Shown: in pieces, positions 24,236 through 36,059 of the stretch
Layout of the letters: each line of letters opens with the position of its first letter
Numbering within the stretch: the stretch's first letter is position 1
NCBI GenBank assembly: GCA_949317995.1
Contig: OX439041.1
Span: forward strand, 10,924,001-10,988,000
Length of the DNA: 64,000 bases
Direction of reading: 5' to 3'
Source of the DNA: Acholoe squamosa
Taxonomy: Eukaryota > Annelida > Polychaeta > Phyllodocida > Polynoidae
Position numbers and translations under genes: made by a program
Notes under the pieces: generated by a model
Databases searched by the model: none
Told to the model about the DNA's origin: nothing
The model's input: the letters and a program-made list of their open reading frames with translations, nothing else

Positions 24236-24722
24236 TACCGTTATGTCTCTATAAACCGACCACCTCCGTTTGAGGAAAAATTTGGCTGGTCCCTGAATCG
24301 GGTGGTTCTCTGAATTATGATTACAATAGAATTCAATGGTTATAATCAAATCTGTCTGGAGGGTATCTCAAAAAGATTGGGAAACCAGTTCTCACCGTAA
24401 CTATTTGATCCTGCAGTTCTCCTACATTTCTCACCCTAAGAACAGACTTCCCTGCTTGACTTCTGCTACAAGTGAACTGCACGGAAATAGGTCGAGTTGC
24501 AAAATAAGAGACTGGACCCCTCCTATACCACTCCTATAACTGACTCCCTTTTTACAATACAAGAGGGAATCCACTCCAGAAGGTCAGTGAGTTCAATTTT
24601 GGAATTATCACCTCCGACAGGATCAATTCCAAATCTTTTTTAGATACCCTCCTGGTGATATAGGAGGCTGGTATGTGAATCAACCGACTTTTTGAAGACC
24701 GATAAATCGAGACGTGACTGTA
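24236..24722. mobile_element. Possible pogo/mariner-type MITE
   Basis: The right end in reverse complement reads 'acagtcacgtctcgatttat', followed by a 'cgg' motif, like pogo/Tc1 tips. The left end 'accgttatgtctctataaac' is a weaker inverse match. TA borders are possible. No transposase was seen. Confidence 0.4.
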
Positions 24723-24814
24723 ATAGATAAATGATCCTGGGTTGCCATTGCTTATACTTGTAAAACTCTGGAGACTATCAGTGAAACACTCAATCGCTCT
24801 TTCCAGAAGGGTAG

Positions 24815-24880
24815 TCATGATGCACCAATGCAGTACCTGTGAGGAGATTGACTAGTGCTACATTGGTGCACCATCGGCAT
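24815..24880. repeat. Palindromic TTAA-type repeat, fragment
   Basis: 'catgatgcaccaatgcagta' and a mirrored 'gctacattggtgcaccatcg' mark a short internal piece of the family. Confidence 0.5.
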
Positions 24881-27164
24881 TATGCTGCCCTATTAGTTTT
24901 AGATGACCCAATATTGCCCTTCGCCAATGCACTAAAGCTATTTCAGAGAAAAAGACACAACCTCCATTTATAGCAAATGATATCCCCCTATAATGCAGTT
25001 GCATGTTTCCATATAATCTATTGTCGACAGGAGGGTGCTTTATGATGCATGACGTCTATAAATTTGTTGTCACAAAGTACATGCACATGCAAGAGGCCCA
25101 GTCCCCGCACTCCATTTCAAAATAGAAATACACCGGATATAGCAGCCAGAGTTGGAAGCACTAGTACTTAGTTCACTCCCTAGAGGCCACCCCTCACACC
25201 TATATAACCCAGGGCTCTATCCATAGTAGTGTGGAGCTGGGCAGGGTGATCCCATTGAAACCTATGCTAACCAGAATGAGGCACTGGGCAGGTGATCTGT
25301 CAGATCACCCTCCCAGTGGTAGAAATACTTTCATACCACTCAATATTGTGCATAGAAATAGTGTTCAATTATCCAAGTTTGAATAGGACCTAGAACATAT
25401 AATAGAACACAGAATTGAGCACAATGTCAACCTAGCGCACCGGTTTTACAGTGGATTGCTTATTATTCGGGTATACAGGGGGAGTTGTTGTTAGTACAAG
25501 TACTGACTCTATAGTAGCTTACCCTGTATGGCATACAGGGCAAGCTACTGCCTATTTACAATTGGGGCTGAGAGTCCACTGCACAAGGCTCGCAGGGACG
25601 TGGGCAGTGGTCCCACTGCTCAATCCTGAAACATAGGCAGTGACCTCTGTGTGGTGCCAACCTTGGCTGACCTTCATTGACTGCACTGTTGGCCACATGC
25701 TTGGATGTGAGGTACTTTTAGGGCAGTTTCCAATAAAATTCATTCGGGCAAGTTTTAAGTCTGTTCAAACCGCCTTTCACTTCTACAGTGCCATCTGGCT
25801 CCACAGGGTAATGCATGAATATAGCCCACACATAGACACACTTTTTAACAGTGGTTATTATTTTTTGTCTGACAACTCATGTAGACAGTCAACATATTCC
25901 ATTGTTACAGTCTGATCAAAACTATATACCATTGGCTGTCTTGCTGTATGAATGCATGGATGCTTTCCTGGAGGGTTCTCACAATGCATCAATGAAGAAC
26001 AGATGAGCTAGGACTTACTTGCCATGTGCCCATAGGTGAGCATGATGCACTCTCGCTAACCTTTTAACCAACCCTTTAAGGCCTCCATGATGTTTCACTA
26101 GTCACAATCACAAGGGGGCCCCTGTACATTAGCAAAATAGGAGGGCATGGCACTCACCTAGCCCCAGAACTCTATGCAATCTCTATGGAGAAAGAGTCAC
26201 CTCTCCTAACCTTAGAAAATGTTCATCTACATATCCCTGTGATATTAGCACATTATCTTTAGCCAAAATCTATCTAGACTTAGATAAATATGAGTGACCT
26301 TAAGATTTTGAGAGCTAAGAAAAGGGGGCAAATGGGGGTGCATGTGGGGTGGTGTTGGTGGTCATAACACACCACAAGACAGGTCCCCTGGGGTCATTAA
26401 GCCAAATAAATGTAGATTATCTCACCATGGAGGAGTGTGTTAATGGTTATCTCAGGCCTGGGTAGGGGTTGCTGTCTCTGATGTTTATCATCTCACCTCC
26501 AGTATCCACCACAGTAATGACAAGTGACAACTCTGCTCTGACCACCCCCTTTTCCTTGAGAATCACCCCTCCAGTAGTGCCCCTGTAGCAGAGCCAAAAT
26601 GTCTAGGTCAACACTAGTGCCACCTACTGTATTATGGTTGGTGAAACTAGTGTATACCCACCAGCACTGCATGGGTGTACCATGTGGAAGATTAGGTAAG
26701 GTATAAAGTCAATGGCTGAAGTACAATGAATGCAACCCTGGGAATTCAGATTTATAAGCTCTGCGTTCATGCTTAAAATTAGAAATTTGAATAGTTTGGT
26801 ATCTAACAGGATCAAAGTAGCTGGCTGAGCATTTCCTCTTTAACTGGGGATCAGCTGAACTTAGATAATAGAATCTTCCCTAATGTAGCGAAACGGCCCC
26901 TTACTGTGCGCTAATTAGTACAACCACTAAAAGCACACCTGGTGGGAAACTGTGGTACTGCTCTGGATCCCAGTTATTAAATAAATGATAGACTATACAT
27001 ATAGAAAATGTTATTCTCAATATATCATTGATTCTGTTACCTTTTAATCAACACTGTGATGATGTGGCAACACATTGTACAAATGTATATCATGTCTCAA
27101 TCAAAATTGCCTGCATTATAATTCAAACCCATAATGCCATATTGATGAATGAATGCAGCTCTAT
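24881..27164. other. Intergenic, repeat fragments
   Basis: It holds a fragment of the palindromic family (about 25960-26075). A block at 25440-25700 with mirrored 'accctgtatggcatacaggg' could be another small repeat. 'gccacctactg' words near 26620 recur at 9215. No gene was seen. Confidence 0.35.
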
Positions 27165-28100
27165 TTCATGTTGAAAGGAGTGAGATACGGACGTCCAAAA
27201 GACCTAACATGGCAGCTCCATATCACACCTGTAAGATAACCCTTGCCTGTAGTTTACAGCCAGTAAACGCATCCCAACACTGAAAACATGTTGGTGAAAA
27301 AGGTCCTCTGTGCAGAGGACTTTGGGTCCTCAATTTGAGGACTTTGGGCCCTCAAATTGATGGGTCCTGGGGGGAGTACCGGGTCCTCACTAAAGTCCTC
27401 AATTTGAGGACCTAATGTCCTTAATTTGAGGACCTTTTATGATGAAGCTATGCAATCAATATGATGAGTGTGGGTAGTCAATTCAATGACATTCATTTTT
27501 AATTTCCATTAATAATGAAATAGTAAGTAGATTAACCTTAGAATCCCCCTACCCCACCATAGCCAGACCTTTATTAGATGTATTGTCCTTCTGGTAGACC
27601 AAGTGACTGGTATTATATGTAAACAACAGTTTCTAGCCAGTCTGTGCACTTCTAAGTAAGTCTTCAGACACATAAAAGGTGTTCAAGCACATAGAGATCC
27701 CATAACTCCCTTCAAATTACTTGAGCAAAATTTCTTGCTGTATTTCCTATCCAGCAAAAATATAAATGGCTATTGCAACATTCGTGATGCAGATAAGTAC
27801 ATTATTAACTAACAAAATTATCTATAGGATGACCTACAGTATGAAATATAGATTACACTACAGCTTAGTGGGGCCCCCTGGTGGAAAAAAAGTATTGTCT
27901 TCAAAATGATGACCCCATCTTCAAATTGATGACTTGAGGTCATCAATTTTGAAAGAGGACCCAAGGTCCTCTGCACAGAGGACTTTCGTATAAGCTTAAG
28001 TTTTCAGTGAAATGGTCATAAAACAGGTATAGATAATCATCTTTTTTTATTTCATCTCAGATGTGTTTTGAACATTTCTGACTAAGATAACATAAATAGA
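27165..28100. repeat. 'gataaccct' repeat carrying an inserted TIR element
   Basis: Flanking pieces ('ttcatgttgaaagg', 'gtaagataacccttgcc' and, after the insertion, 'atttctgactaagataaca') match the family at 11990-12260. It is interrupted by the element at 27298-27987 and, at its right end, by the Crypton. Confidence 0.5.
27298..27987. mobile_element. TIR element with 'tcctctgtgcagagga' palindromic tips
   Basis: The left tip 'aaggtcctctgtgcagagga' and right tip 'ggtcctctgcacagaggact' are inverted. Subterminal 'gtcctcaatttgaggac' is itself palindromic and repeated. It is ~690 bp with no coding capacity. Confidence 0.6.
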
Positions 28101-28211
28101 GAGAACTAAATGACCGTGGTGTATGAGGTGGTCGATCCACCACGAGGGAGTCGTCTCCCGAGGGGTGGAGCGACCACCAAGGACACCAGGGGAGTTTAGT
28201 TCTCTATTTAT
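28093..28211. repeat. ~119-base imperfect hairpin at the Crypton end
   Basis: Outer arms 'aaatagagagaactaaa' and 'tttagttctctattt' are inverse complements. Nested inside are GGTGGTCG / CGACCACC, then ATCCACCA / GGGTGGAG and CGAGGGAG / CTCCCGAG around a four-base loop. The inner stem is far more GC-rich than the AT-rich surroundings. Confidence 0.75.
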
Positions 28212-30750
28212 TTTATGATTTTAGAGGGTTTAAATAAGGAAAAATCAACAAACTTTAATTGTCAAAGCGACGCTTTAGTCTTCTTGTCCACCATGACAGT
28301 TGTATTCATCCGTGTAGTGATGCACTTCTCAGCCTTCGCGCTGGTTGCGTACTTTTCGTACGGGGAAGACGATCCAACTATAAATTCACGTTTTTAAGCC
28401 AATATGATTATGTGTTGAGGGAGTGTTTTAGTTACCACGGCGTGTCCTCTTCTTAGGGGACTATGTTTTTACCGGTAGATGTTACGTGTTTGGGTCTTTG
28501 CATTTCATACTTTTCATTGTTTTTTTTTTATATTTTTATATATAGAATTTAATCGTCTTAATTAGCACTTTTAACATACATTTCTCATCAGATTCAAATT
28601 AAATAAACACAAATTCAGCTTTTTTTTTTAATGAACTCGAACGCCTTAAACTTTATTTTAGAAACGAGGCCGTTGACCCAGTTAGAAATGGAAAGTAAAC
28701 ATGACAAGATGGCGATGCCCTGTCTCTTACGTGAGATTGTTTTTAATCATTATTTATCAGCGGGATTTTTGGAGATACATTCAAGTTGGAGTGCCTGTTT
28801 GAATTTTCATTGTAATTGACATTTAAATGGATATTTCCTGTAATGCTCACCCCAGCGAACATGCTGGTAGTCGCAGCAGCAAATCAATCAAAAGAGACCG
28901 CTGTGCCTGAAGCACCTTCCCCGGCATCCCCCCTCCTTGTCCCGGCTGGAGTACCACGGGGACAGGCGGGCTCCTCATCGCCAAGGATTTTGTTGATGGT
29001 GGACCTTTCATCATTCCAAACATGGTAGAAGTATAGTCTCCATGGCTGGAGGATGGTCCAGTTGTCAGGATAGAACTCATGGCTCGCTGCTGGGCCTGTG
29101 AAGCAGTGGAATAATTGATCAGGGACTGTACATTTTTGTGGCCACTGAGCTGCTGCACGAGGGTTGGAGGTACGTTACTTTAGATCAACTTCTCACAGGA
29201 TGTCTTACGTATGGAGTGATTCGTCTTCTGGACAGGTATGTTAGCCATCTTATATGAATCACTTACAATTTTTCTCATGGTGTTGATGCCCATAGGGACT
29301 GCTGAATAATATATTGCATCTTTCATTTTAGCATTATTTTTCACAGTCAGGTAGAAGGGACCGTGGTTTTCCAACATGCTTACTTTCGTGTGACCCTCTT
29401 AGTCCAAACCCAACACCCAAAATCCAATACAGGGTATTCTGTAGAGAACGGGGGTTGAGGACCCAAAAACATCACTAAAGTACTTCAATTTCATCGTCGT
29501 CCAAGGACTCTGCCCTGTCAGGTTTATTTCCAAGGCCCTGGGATTTCAGTTGGATACATTTAGAGTTCAGTATTCCATGAGACATCTCGAATTCCTTGTC
29601 TTTCATTATGTCCCATCCATAATCTGCTTCACTGAGGTGTCTAAAATTGAAAATAAATACACACAAAAATTGGGCAAATTTTCAGATTTTTTTTGCAATT
29701 TTTTCCTAATTTTTCCATCATTTCTCTAGTAAAATTTTGTGTGTCAGGTACATTCAAAATTTAGAAAAAAATAAAAAATAATCAGTACATTTTTCACACA
29801 TTTCTGGACCGCAGAGGTGATACTAAAAAATTCAAAACAAAACAAAATTATTTACCTTGCTATAGCTCTGTGGATGGCTGTGAGACTGTCGGGTTCATGA
29901 TCTGTACCGTCAGTTTTTTTCTTTTGAAGTATGTAGTTGGCTTTGAATTGGTCTAATTCAGACTCCATAATAGATTCTATGGCCCTTTCCTCCTGGCTTT
30001 CCTCTGACAGCCATCTCTGGAACGCTCTGACAACCTGTGACATAAATAAGACCCATTAAATAACTTTTAACATGTTAAAAATCATTTTCTATACATATAT
30101 TCACAAAGCCGATTTAAGTACGATATAATTGCGATATTTACATTGTCAATATATCATTTTTGCAATATTTACATCGTCAAACGGGTCAATGCCCTTAATA
30201 TCGCTCACCTGCGTCGTCTTCTTTACAGTGTTTACATTTTTTGACAACTTGATAAAATCTTAACTCCACTGCAGACTTCATTTCAATGATAGCTTTCTTC
30301 AACTCCCTTTCTTAGTCGCCAGATTCATCACAGTTTGATCTTTTTTTCGTCATTCTAGCCACTGACGATCATGTAAAATCACGCAGGTCGTCGTCTGCTG
30401 CTTCAATATACCCTTGAACAGCGTTATTGATGTCGATTGAACAAAAATCAATGGTGGAAATATCAAAGAAACCTACATCCAGCTCGTCAGTTAATTGGGG
30501 GGTCATCATTTCGAAAGATTGTTCGTCTATTTCACCAAAAACGCTGTATTAGTGGTCGTCAGTCGCCATTTCAATCCAAATCGTCCACGAATGCTGCTTC
30601 TATGATGTTTGGGACAGCTTTTTCCCAAAGCGAGGCTGCAGTGGTGGATCGGCCCACTGTGGTGGATTGGCACACATTACGCGACTAGGGGTGTGGCGAT
30701 CGGCCCTGCAATGCTATCTCTACGGGAAGAAGTTATTCACATATAATAAA
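28101..30750 (-). mobile_element. Crypton (tyrosine-recombinase DNA transposon), decayed
   Basis: This 2.65-kb insertion is bordered by the direct repeat ATAAATAGA (28092-28100 and 30751-30759). The flanks, read across it, recreate the older repeat seen at 12174-12210 ('gataaca...aaaggttc'). On the minus strand it encodes a Crypton/KIAA1958-like recombinase (DUF3504 fold). One end carries a strong hairpin (28093-28211). Cryptons are YR DNA transposons with no reverse transcriptase, and none is present here. Confidence 0.75.
28847..30560 (-). pseudogene. Crypton recombinase (KIAA1958/ZMYM-like, DUF3504)
   Basis: A start-proximal piece 'MATDDH' (stop next) then 'YSVFGEIDEQSFEMMTPQL' lies near 30557-30385. 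A spliced exon at 29856-30034 (acceptor TGTCACAG, donor AAG|GTAAAT) encodes 'VVRAFQRWLSEESQEE' and 'SELDQFKANYILQKKK'. The next exon begins after TTCAATTTTAG near 29644 and continues in phase with 'RHLSEADYGWDIMKDKEFEM' and 'GLGNKPDRAESLDDDEIEVL', a hallmark stretch of this family. Downstream, 29398-29180 gives 'GPFYLTVKNN' and 'TNHSIRKTSCEKL' (the H-x-x-R catalytic box). After a stop, 'SNVPPTLVQQLSGHKNVQSL' and 'INYSTAS' hold the presumed nucleophilic tyrosine. The piece between 'EIEVL' and 'GPFYL' is short and has stops, so the copy is dead. It could instead be a retired host-domesticated gene, but the flanking direct repeats favour a transposon. Confidence 0.8.
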
Positions 30751-30831
30751 ATAAATAGAAAGGTTCCTTTGTCTATGTATCTATATATCAAGAACTTGAT
30801 AAGGCCTGACTCAATGTGGACATGATACATT

Positions 30832-31048
30832 AACTCTTTAAGGGCACTGATGCATGAGTGCATCCTGCCCAATGGTCGTCATAATTACTAATAAAGTGCA
30901 CTTCATTGCAGCATCATGATGACCCTCCAGGAGTTTGCGTATCTACCCTGTTGGGTTTGCATGATGCAAGCTACTCACCAGGGCTGCATTCATGCATCAT
31001 TATGACCAATGAGCATAATGCATTGATACATCAGCAGCCGTTAAAGTG
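30832..31048. repeat. Palindromic TTAA-type repeat, full copy
   Basis: The ends are 'taactctttaagggcactga' and 'cagcagccgttaaagtgtta'. The internal hairpin is partly deleted. Confidence 0.7.
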
Positions 31049-31172
31049 TTATTGCACAACCAGCCTATAAAGGCTAAACAGTTGCATGATATAGCCAGGA
31101 CCACCAATGCAGTTCCGCTACATTAATGTCAGTATAATTCTGAAAGCTGAACTGCAGTACCCCAGGGACTTC

Positions 31173-31426
31173 TGGAAGGCATTTCTCAAGATGGTATGAC
31201 TAGACCCCCTTTAAGTCATAGTGAGATCCCTCAATTAAATGCCATTACAGCCCTGCATCTAGTGGTCGCTAATAATTGCACTGGTACGACTGCCCTACCA
31301 AACCCTATGTAATTACTGCCTTATGTGCTGACCGTAGTGTGTTACCTACGATCACCCACTCTGATATTGAGGGTTTCAAGTCATACTGGTTGTGTCTAGT
31401 CAGAACATCTTGAGAAATGCCCTCCA
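31173..31426. mobile_element. Inverted-repeat module A (TIR tggaaggcatttctcaagat)
   Basis: Left tip 'tggaaggcatttctcaagat' and right tip 'atcttgagaaatgccctcca' are inverse complements. It is the first of three neighbouring copies of one small non-coding element. Confidence 0.75.
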
Positions 31427-31484
31427 GGACACTGGTTAGAGTGAGATGTAAGCAATCTGAGAGCATCATGATCGCTGTTCTAAC

Positions 31485-31747
31485 CAAGAGGGCATTTCTC
31501 AACATGGTACGACTGCACACATTCACAATGATTTGAAACCCTGGAAAGAGTCAGATATCATAGATATTGCACTATGAGTGCCCTGCACGGTCAGCACTAA
31601 ATCTGGTAAATACATAGGTTTTGGCAGGGCAGTTGTACCAGTGGAATCATATATATCGACCACTAGATTCAGGGCTGTACCTCAGCCTCAGTGATGCCAC
31701 TATTATTTGAGGGAGTCTAGTCGTACCATCTTAAGAAATGCCTTCCA
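31485..31747. mobile_element. Inverted-repeat module B
   Basis: The tips 'gagggcatttctcaacatgg' and 'ccatcttaagaaatgccttc' match module A. The interior is shared in part ('gactgcacacattcac', 'cggtcagcact'). Confidence 0.7.
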
Positions 31748-31824
31748 AGAAGAATCTCAAAAGAGAAAAATATCACAATGCCACCACTGACACTTAGAGC
31801 GGCTTCTTCAAGTTAGTGAAATCT

Positions 31825-32042
31825 CTGGAGGGCATTTCTCAAGATGGTACGACCAAACACAACCACTACAACTTGAAACCCTCAGTATCAGAGTGGGTGA
31901 TTGTAGGTAACACACTACGACTACTCTGTACGATCAGCACTTAAGGCAGTAATTAAATATGGTTTGGTAGGGCTTTGACTGAGGGATTTCACTATGACTT
32001 GAAGGGGGTCTAGTCACACCATCTTGAGAAATGTCTTCCTGG
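31825..32042. mobile_element. Inverted-repeat module C
   Basis: The tips 'ctggagggcatttctcaaga' and 'atcttgagaaatgtcttcct' match module A. The interior is almost the reverse complement of module A ('tcagagtgggtga', 'gtaacacactac', 'ggtttggtagggc'). Confidence 0.75.
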
Positions 32043-32129
32043 TTTCTATGCTGTGCATAGAGAAAATTACCTGACAGCATCCGAGATGAGCATCAACAGA
32101 AGTAGCACGGTCTTCAGAACAAGCAGCAA

Positions 32130-32260
32130 GTCTATCCTTCAGTGGTCATATATTGCATCCGGGTGCATGTCCATTGTTTGTTATGATGCACTTATGAAGC
32201 ACTGCATTTGTGCATCATGTTGGAATGTATAAATAGGGCCTTCCACAAGGTTCATATGAA
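32130..32260. repeat. Palindromic TTAA-type repeat, diverged fragment
   Basis: 'ttgtttgttatgatgcactt' and 'gcatttgtgcatcatg' mark a diverged piece. The neighbouring sequence resembles the fragment at 44755-44960 more than the main family. Confidence 0.45.
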
Positions 32261-32464
32261 TCATGAATACAAGCCATGAGGTTGGGATGATGTATGCAGG
32301 GCAGGGGCACATATATGAAGTTGTTGAGGGGGAGGGTAAAGCATGTTTTGCCCCCCCCCCCACTCTCCATCCAAAGTTAGGTCCTAGCCCCTTGCCCCCC
32401 CCCCACCTGTTCCGCCACCTATTAGTATGAATTACAGGCATTGAAGGTTATTTTTGAAATTATG

Positions 32465-32535
32465 CGAGACTTACCTGTAAGTTGAGGTATAATTAAGATT
32501 ATACCGAGGGAACCTAGCGGTTCAGGGAATATACG
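32465..32535. repeat. DIRS left terminal repeat, arm paired with the internal region
   Basis: These 71 bases are the inverse complement of 32713-32783 with one difference by eye. The next 29 bases (32535-32563) are the inverse complement of 37741-37769 at the other end of the element. Confidence 0.9.
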
Positions 32536-32712
32536 AGAGGTGGATTCGCGCATGCGCAGTCAGTCCTTAAGAGCCTGTTAGGGGATGAAAGCCTACAACT
32601 GATAAAATAAATATACTGGGATGTGTAAGCCATATCCCCCTGATTATATTCATTATTATAGATAATGTCTACTTGACGAGTGTACGAGTAAGTTGAGGGA
32701 GGGTGGGTAGGG

Positions 32713-32836
32713 CGTATATTCCCTGAACCGCTAGGTTCCCTCTGTATAATCTTAATTATACCTCAACTTACAGGTAAGTCTCGAATAATTTCAAAATTAT
32801 CTCTCGGAAACCTTAAGCGTTTCCGGAAACCTACGA
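32713..32836. repeat. DIRS internal complementary region
   Basis: The first part (32713-32783) mirrors the left end. The second part (about 32794-32836) mirrors the right end (37768-37812). A region complementary to both outer tips, next to the 3' end, is the defining feature of DIRS elements, where it guides circle closure. Confidence 0.88.
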
Positions 32837-33745
32837 AAGTTTCAGAGCAATTGAATCCCCCAACAGAAAACCAAACACAATCTTTTTAGTATCCAATCTA
32901 TATTTAACAGAAAGTGTAGCTTGAAAGAAGTGGTATATGCAGTCTCTAGAAACAGTCACTGTTCGAGGAGCGCATTTCCCCCTACCACATCCTCGATTGG
33001 TTTTGTGGTAGTACTTCGCGAAAGACTCCGCCTGCCTCCAACCCGCTCTCCTCATGAGGGTGTTGAGGTTTCCTCCCACTTTAAGGATGCCTGAGGCAGA
33101 GGCCCCTCGGGTGGAGTGTAGCTTGTATTGGTTGACATCAATGCCAGCCTTTTTAAGCACGACCATGACCCAACGGCTAAGTGTATCGCAGGAGATACCG
33201 CGGTGGGTCAAGACGAAGCTGACCAAGAGGTTTTTCTTGCTCTTCCTTTTGCTTTGGGTGCGTTTCAGGTACTCTTCTTGGCACCTAACCACGCACACCC
33301 TCGGGTTCTGGTCGAACTTCCTCAGGACTATCGTGTTGAGAGGGTCCCCCAACCTGTTAGACTTTAGGAGTCTTGTCATCTTGAATACCACCTTGTCTCC
33401 CATTTTCAAACCTTGGATGGAAAGGTTGATGATGGTCTGGCCTCTTTGTGATGTGACTAAGAGGAGCAAAGTGGCCAGTTTCATGGAGAGCTCCCTGAGT
33501 GCGGTGGTGCCATTGTCCCAGGTCTGCAGGAGGTCTAGAACCCTCCTCACATCCCAGAACTCCTAGTATCTAGGGGCCAGTAGGTTCATCTCATAAGCCC
33601 CCTTCAGAAGCAGCTTTATGTAGGGGTGCTGGCCCACTGATTGGCCTTGGAAGTCGGCCAGAATGGCCGAGAGTGCACAACGAGCAGCGTTTAGCACGGT
33701 GTATCCGTTTTTGTCTTTGGCCAATTTCGCCAGGAACTTGCACAC

Positions 33746-33925
33746 GGGCTTCCCTAGCCCACTTAAAAGGGTCTATATCTCCTCTTTCCTATCCCCTCAG
33801 GATGTGTGTGGTGCACATATGCGCGGGCACTGACACATTCCTCTGTTAAATTATCAACCTGTGAAGCACGGTATAGCCACTTAGTGCCGCTAAAGTGCTG
33901 TAAAACACAAATCAATCAATCAATC
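33746..33925 (+). mobile_element. SINE inserted in the DIRS element (type-1 tail)
   Basis: This 180-bp insertion is flanked by a perfect 14-base target duplication, AGGAACTTGCACAC (33732-33745 and 33926-33939). It ends in ATCA repeats preceded by 'taaagtgctgtaaaaca', a LINE-like 3' tail. Its head ('cttccctagcccac', then 'tgtgtggtgcacatatg') matches the SINE at 63235-63420. It is younger than the DIRS copy. Confidence 0.85.
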
Positions 33926-36059
33926 AGGAACTTGCACACTCTTTGGATAGACGGTTGGAGGATTTGTGTGTCAGTGTCTGCACAGAAGGCGTACCACTTA
34001 CGAAGGTATGTGTTGTACGTCTTCTGTGTGGCAGGCCTACAGGCTTGCGTGATAAGTTCGATGGCATGGCTGTCAAGTCCTTGGCGACATAGTTCTGCTT
34101 TCAGAATGTCCGAAATGCCAGGAGTGGGGTCGCCTACTGTCGCTCTTTGTTGGCTGGCTTCCCCGGATGACAAAGGTTGCCCTTGGCCTTCCTGAACCTG
34201 AGCATCCGCCACCCGGACCGCTGTAGTCCGCCATACCAGGGCTGTCCTGGCCAGTCTGGTGTTATCAGGATAGCCCTCACCTGCTCCAGCCGGATCCGCT
34301 GTATCACGGGCCCCAAGAGGCTGAAAGGAGGAAAAATGAACCTATAGTCATTCCTCCCAGTTATTGACATAGCGTCAATTTCCCAGGCGCCTGGTTGAGG
34401 CCCCCAAGAAACAAAAGTTTCTAACTTTTTGTTTGCTCGAGAAGCGAAGAGATCTATCTCAGGCTTGCTAAAGATATTACACACCTTTTTGAAAAACCTT
34501 TCACTTAGTTCCCACTCTAGGTCATGCGAGAAGTGTCTAGACAGGTAGTCAGCCAGGACGTTATCCTTCCCCGGGATGTAGTTTATTGTTAGCCAAATGT
34601 CCCGTTCTTCACACCATTCCCAAATTTCTTTGGCTATCTTATTGCATGGTTCAGACTTAACCCCACCCATTTTCCTGACATAAGCCAGTGATGTAGTGTT
34701 GTCAGTCCTGATTTTCACATTGACCCTGTTCTCTGTGACTAGTGCATCGAGGCCTAATTTTATGGCTGTTAGCTGTGGAGGTCTACCTCCTCCTCCTTCC
34801 AAATACCTTTGGTGGAAGTGGCGCCCCTGTGGGCGCCCCACCCTGTACCAGAGGCATCTGTTATGATTTCAAAATCTGCCCCCTCATTTCGAATGCGCTT
34901 GGAAGCTGTGGGGAGGTGTTCCAGCCACCAACTGATATCCTCTAAGCCTTCCTCACCAATAACCATGGGTGAGTCGAAGTTTCCCTTGTGCCTTCCCAGA
35001 GCAAGGTTCTTTTCTCTTTCTAGGCCCTTAATATGTGCCGGGCCATATTGGACCCCCGGCGAGAGAGAAGTCATGAGGCCCACAATCCCCGCTATGTCCC
35101 TGATGGTGTAGGGGTCATCGGTATTGGCTAGGTTCCAGATAGCCATGTTGAATTTTTCAACCTTCTCTTTAGTGGGCCGTACTGTCATAGTGACGGAGTC
35201 TAGGTGGAACCCTAAGAAAATTATATTTTGCGTAGGCGCAAAAACTGATTTTCCTGTATGTACTACAAACCCCAACCTATCTAGTTCTTGGGCTAGTTTG
35301 TGGGTCGTCTCTCTGCATTGTACCTCTGTCTCCCCCAGTACGAAGGAATCATCTATGTACTGGAAACACTCATGTCCCATCTCCCTGAGATTTGAGAACA
35401 CTGGGGTAAGAATCTTAGTGAATATGCGAGGGGCACAAGCTAGCCCATTGGGCATAGCTTGGAATTCATAGAGGTTATCTTTCCAAAGGAATCTAAGAAA
35501 TTTTTGATCTTCATCTCTGACTGAAACAGAGTAATAAGCGTCTTTAAGGTCAATGGACGACATGTAGCAGCCGGGTCTCAGCATCTCTATCGCTGTATTC
35601 AGGCTGGTCATTTTAAAATGTTCATACTGAACCGATTCGTTCATTTTTGAGAGATCTAAAATGAGTCTAAAGTCTTTGGCCTGACAAAGACATTTGAGAT
35701 GAATTGACCCTCTGTCAGTTCAACCATTTTTTACTACCCCTTTGTCTAGCAGTTTGGCTATTTCTTTGTCGACATGGACCTCCTTATCAGGGCCTAAGAC
35801 CTAAGGGAAGGGCGTTCTGTCCTGACAGGGTATGAGGTCTTCGAACAGTATTGAAATCCCTTTCACCATGCCCAGTACCCAGGGGTCTCTAGTTATTCCC
35901 ATCCACTGGCTGACATATCTAGATATGCTCCCAGCTACAAAGTTTTTAGCAGTGTGAATAAACATAAAGGGACTTGCCCCTCCAAGGGCCCTATTTCTGA
36001 AAACCCGGCTTCTTTCCGGCTGCTGCAGCGGGTGGGGCCGGGGGTCGAGGGTTGCGCGG

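Noticed and set aside
33054-33566. 170-codon plus-strand open frame
   Set aside because: Shadow of the minus-strand DIRS recombinase region.
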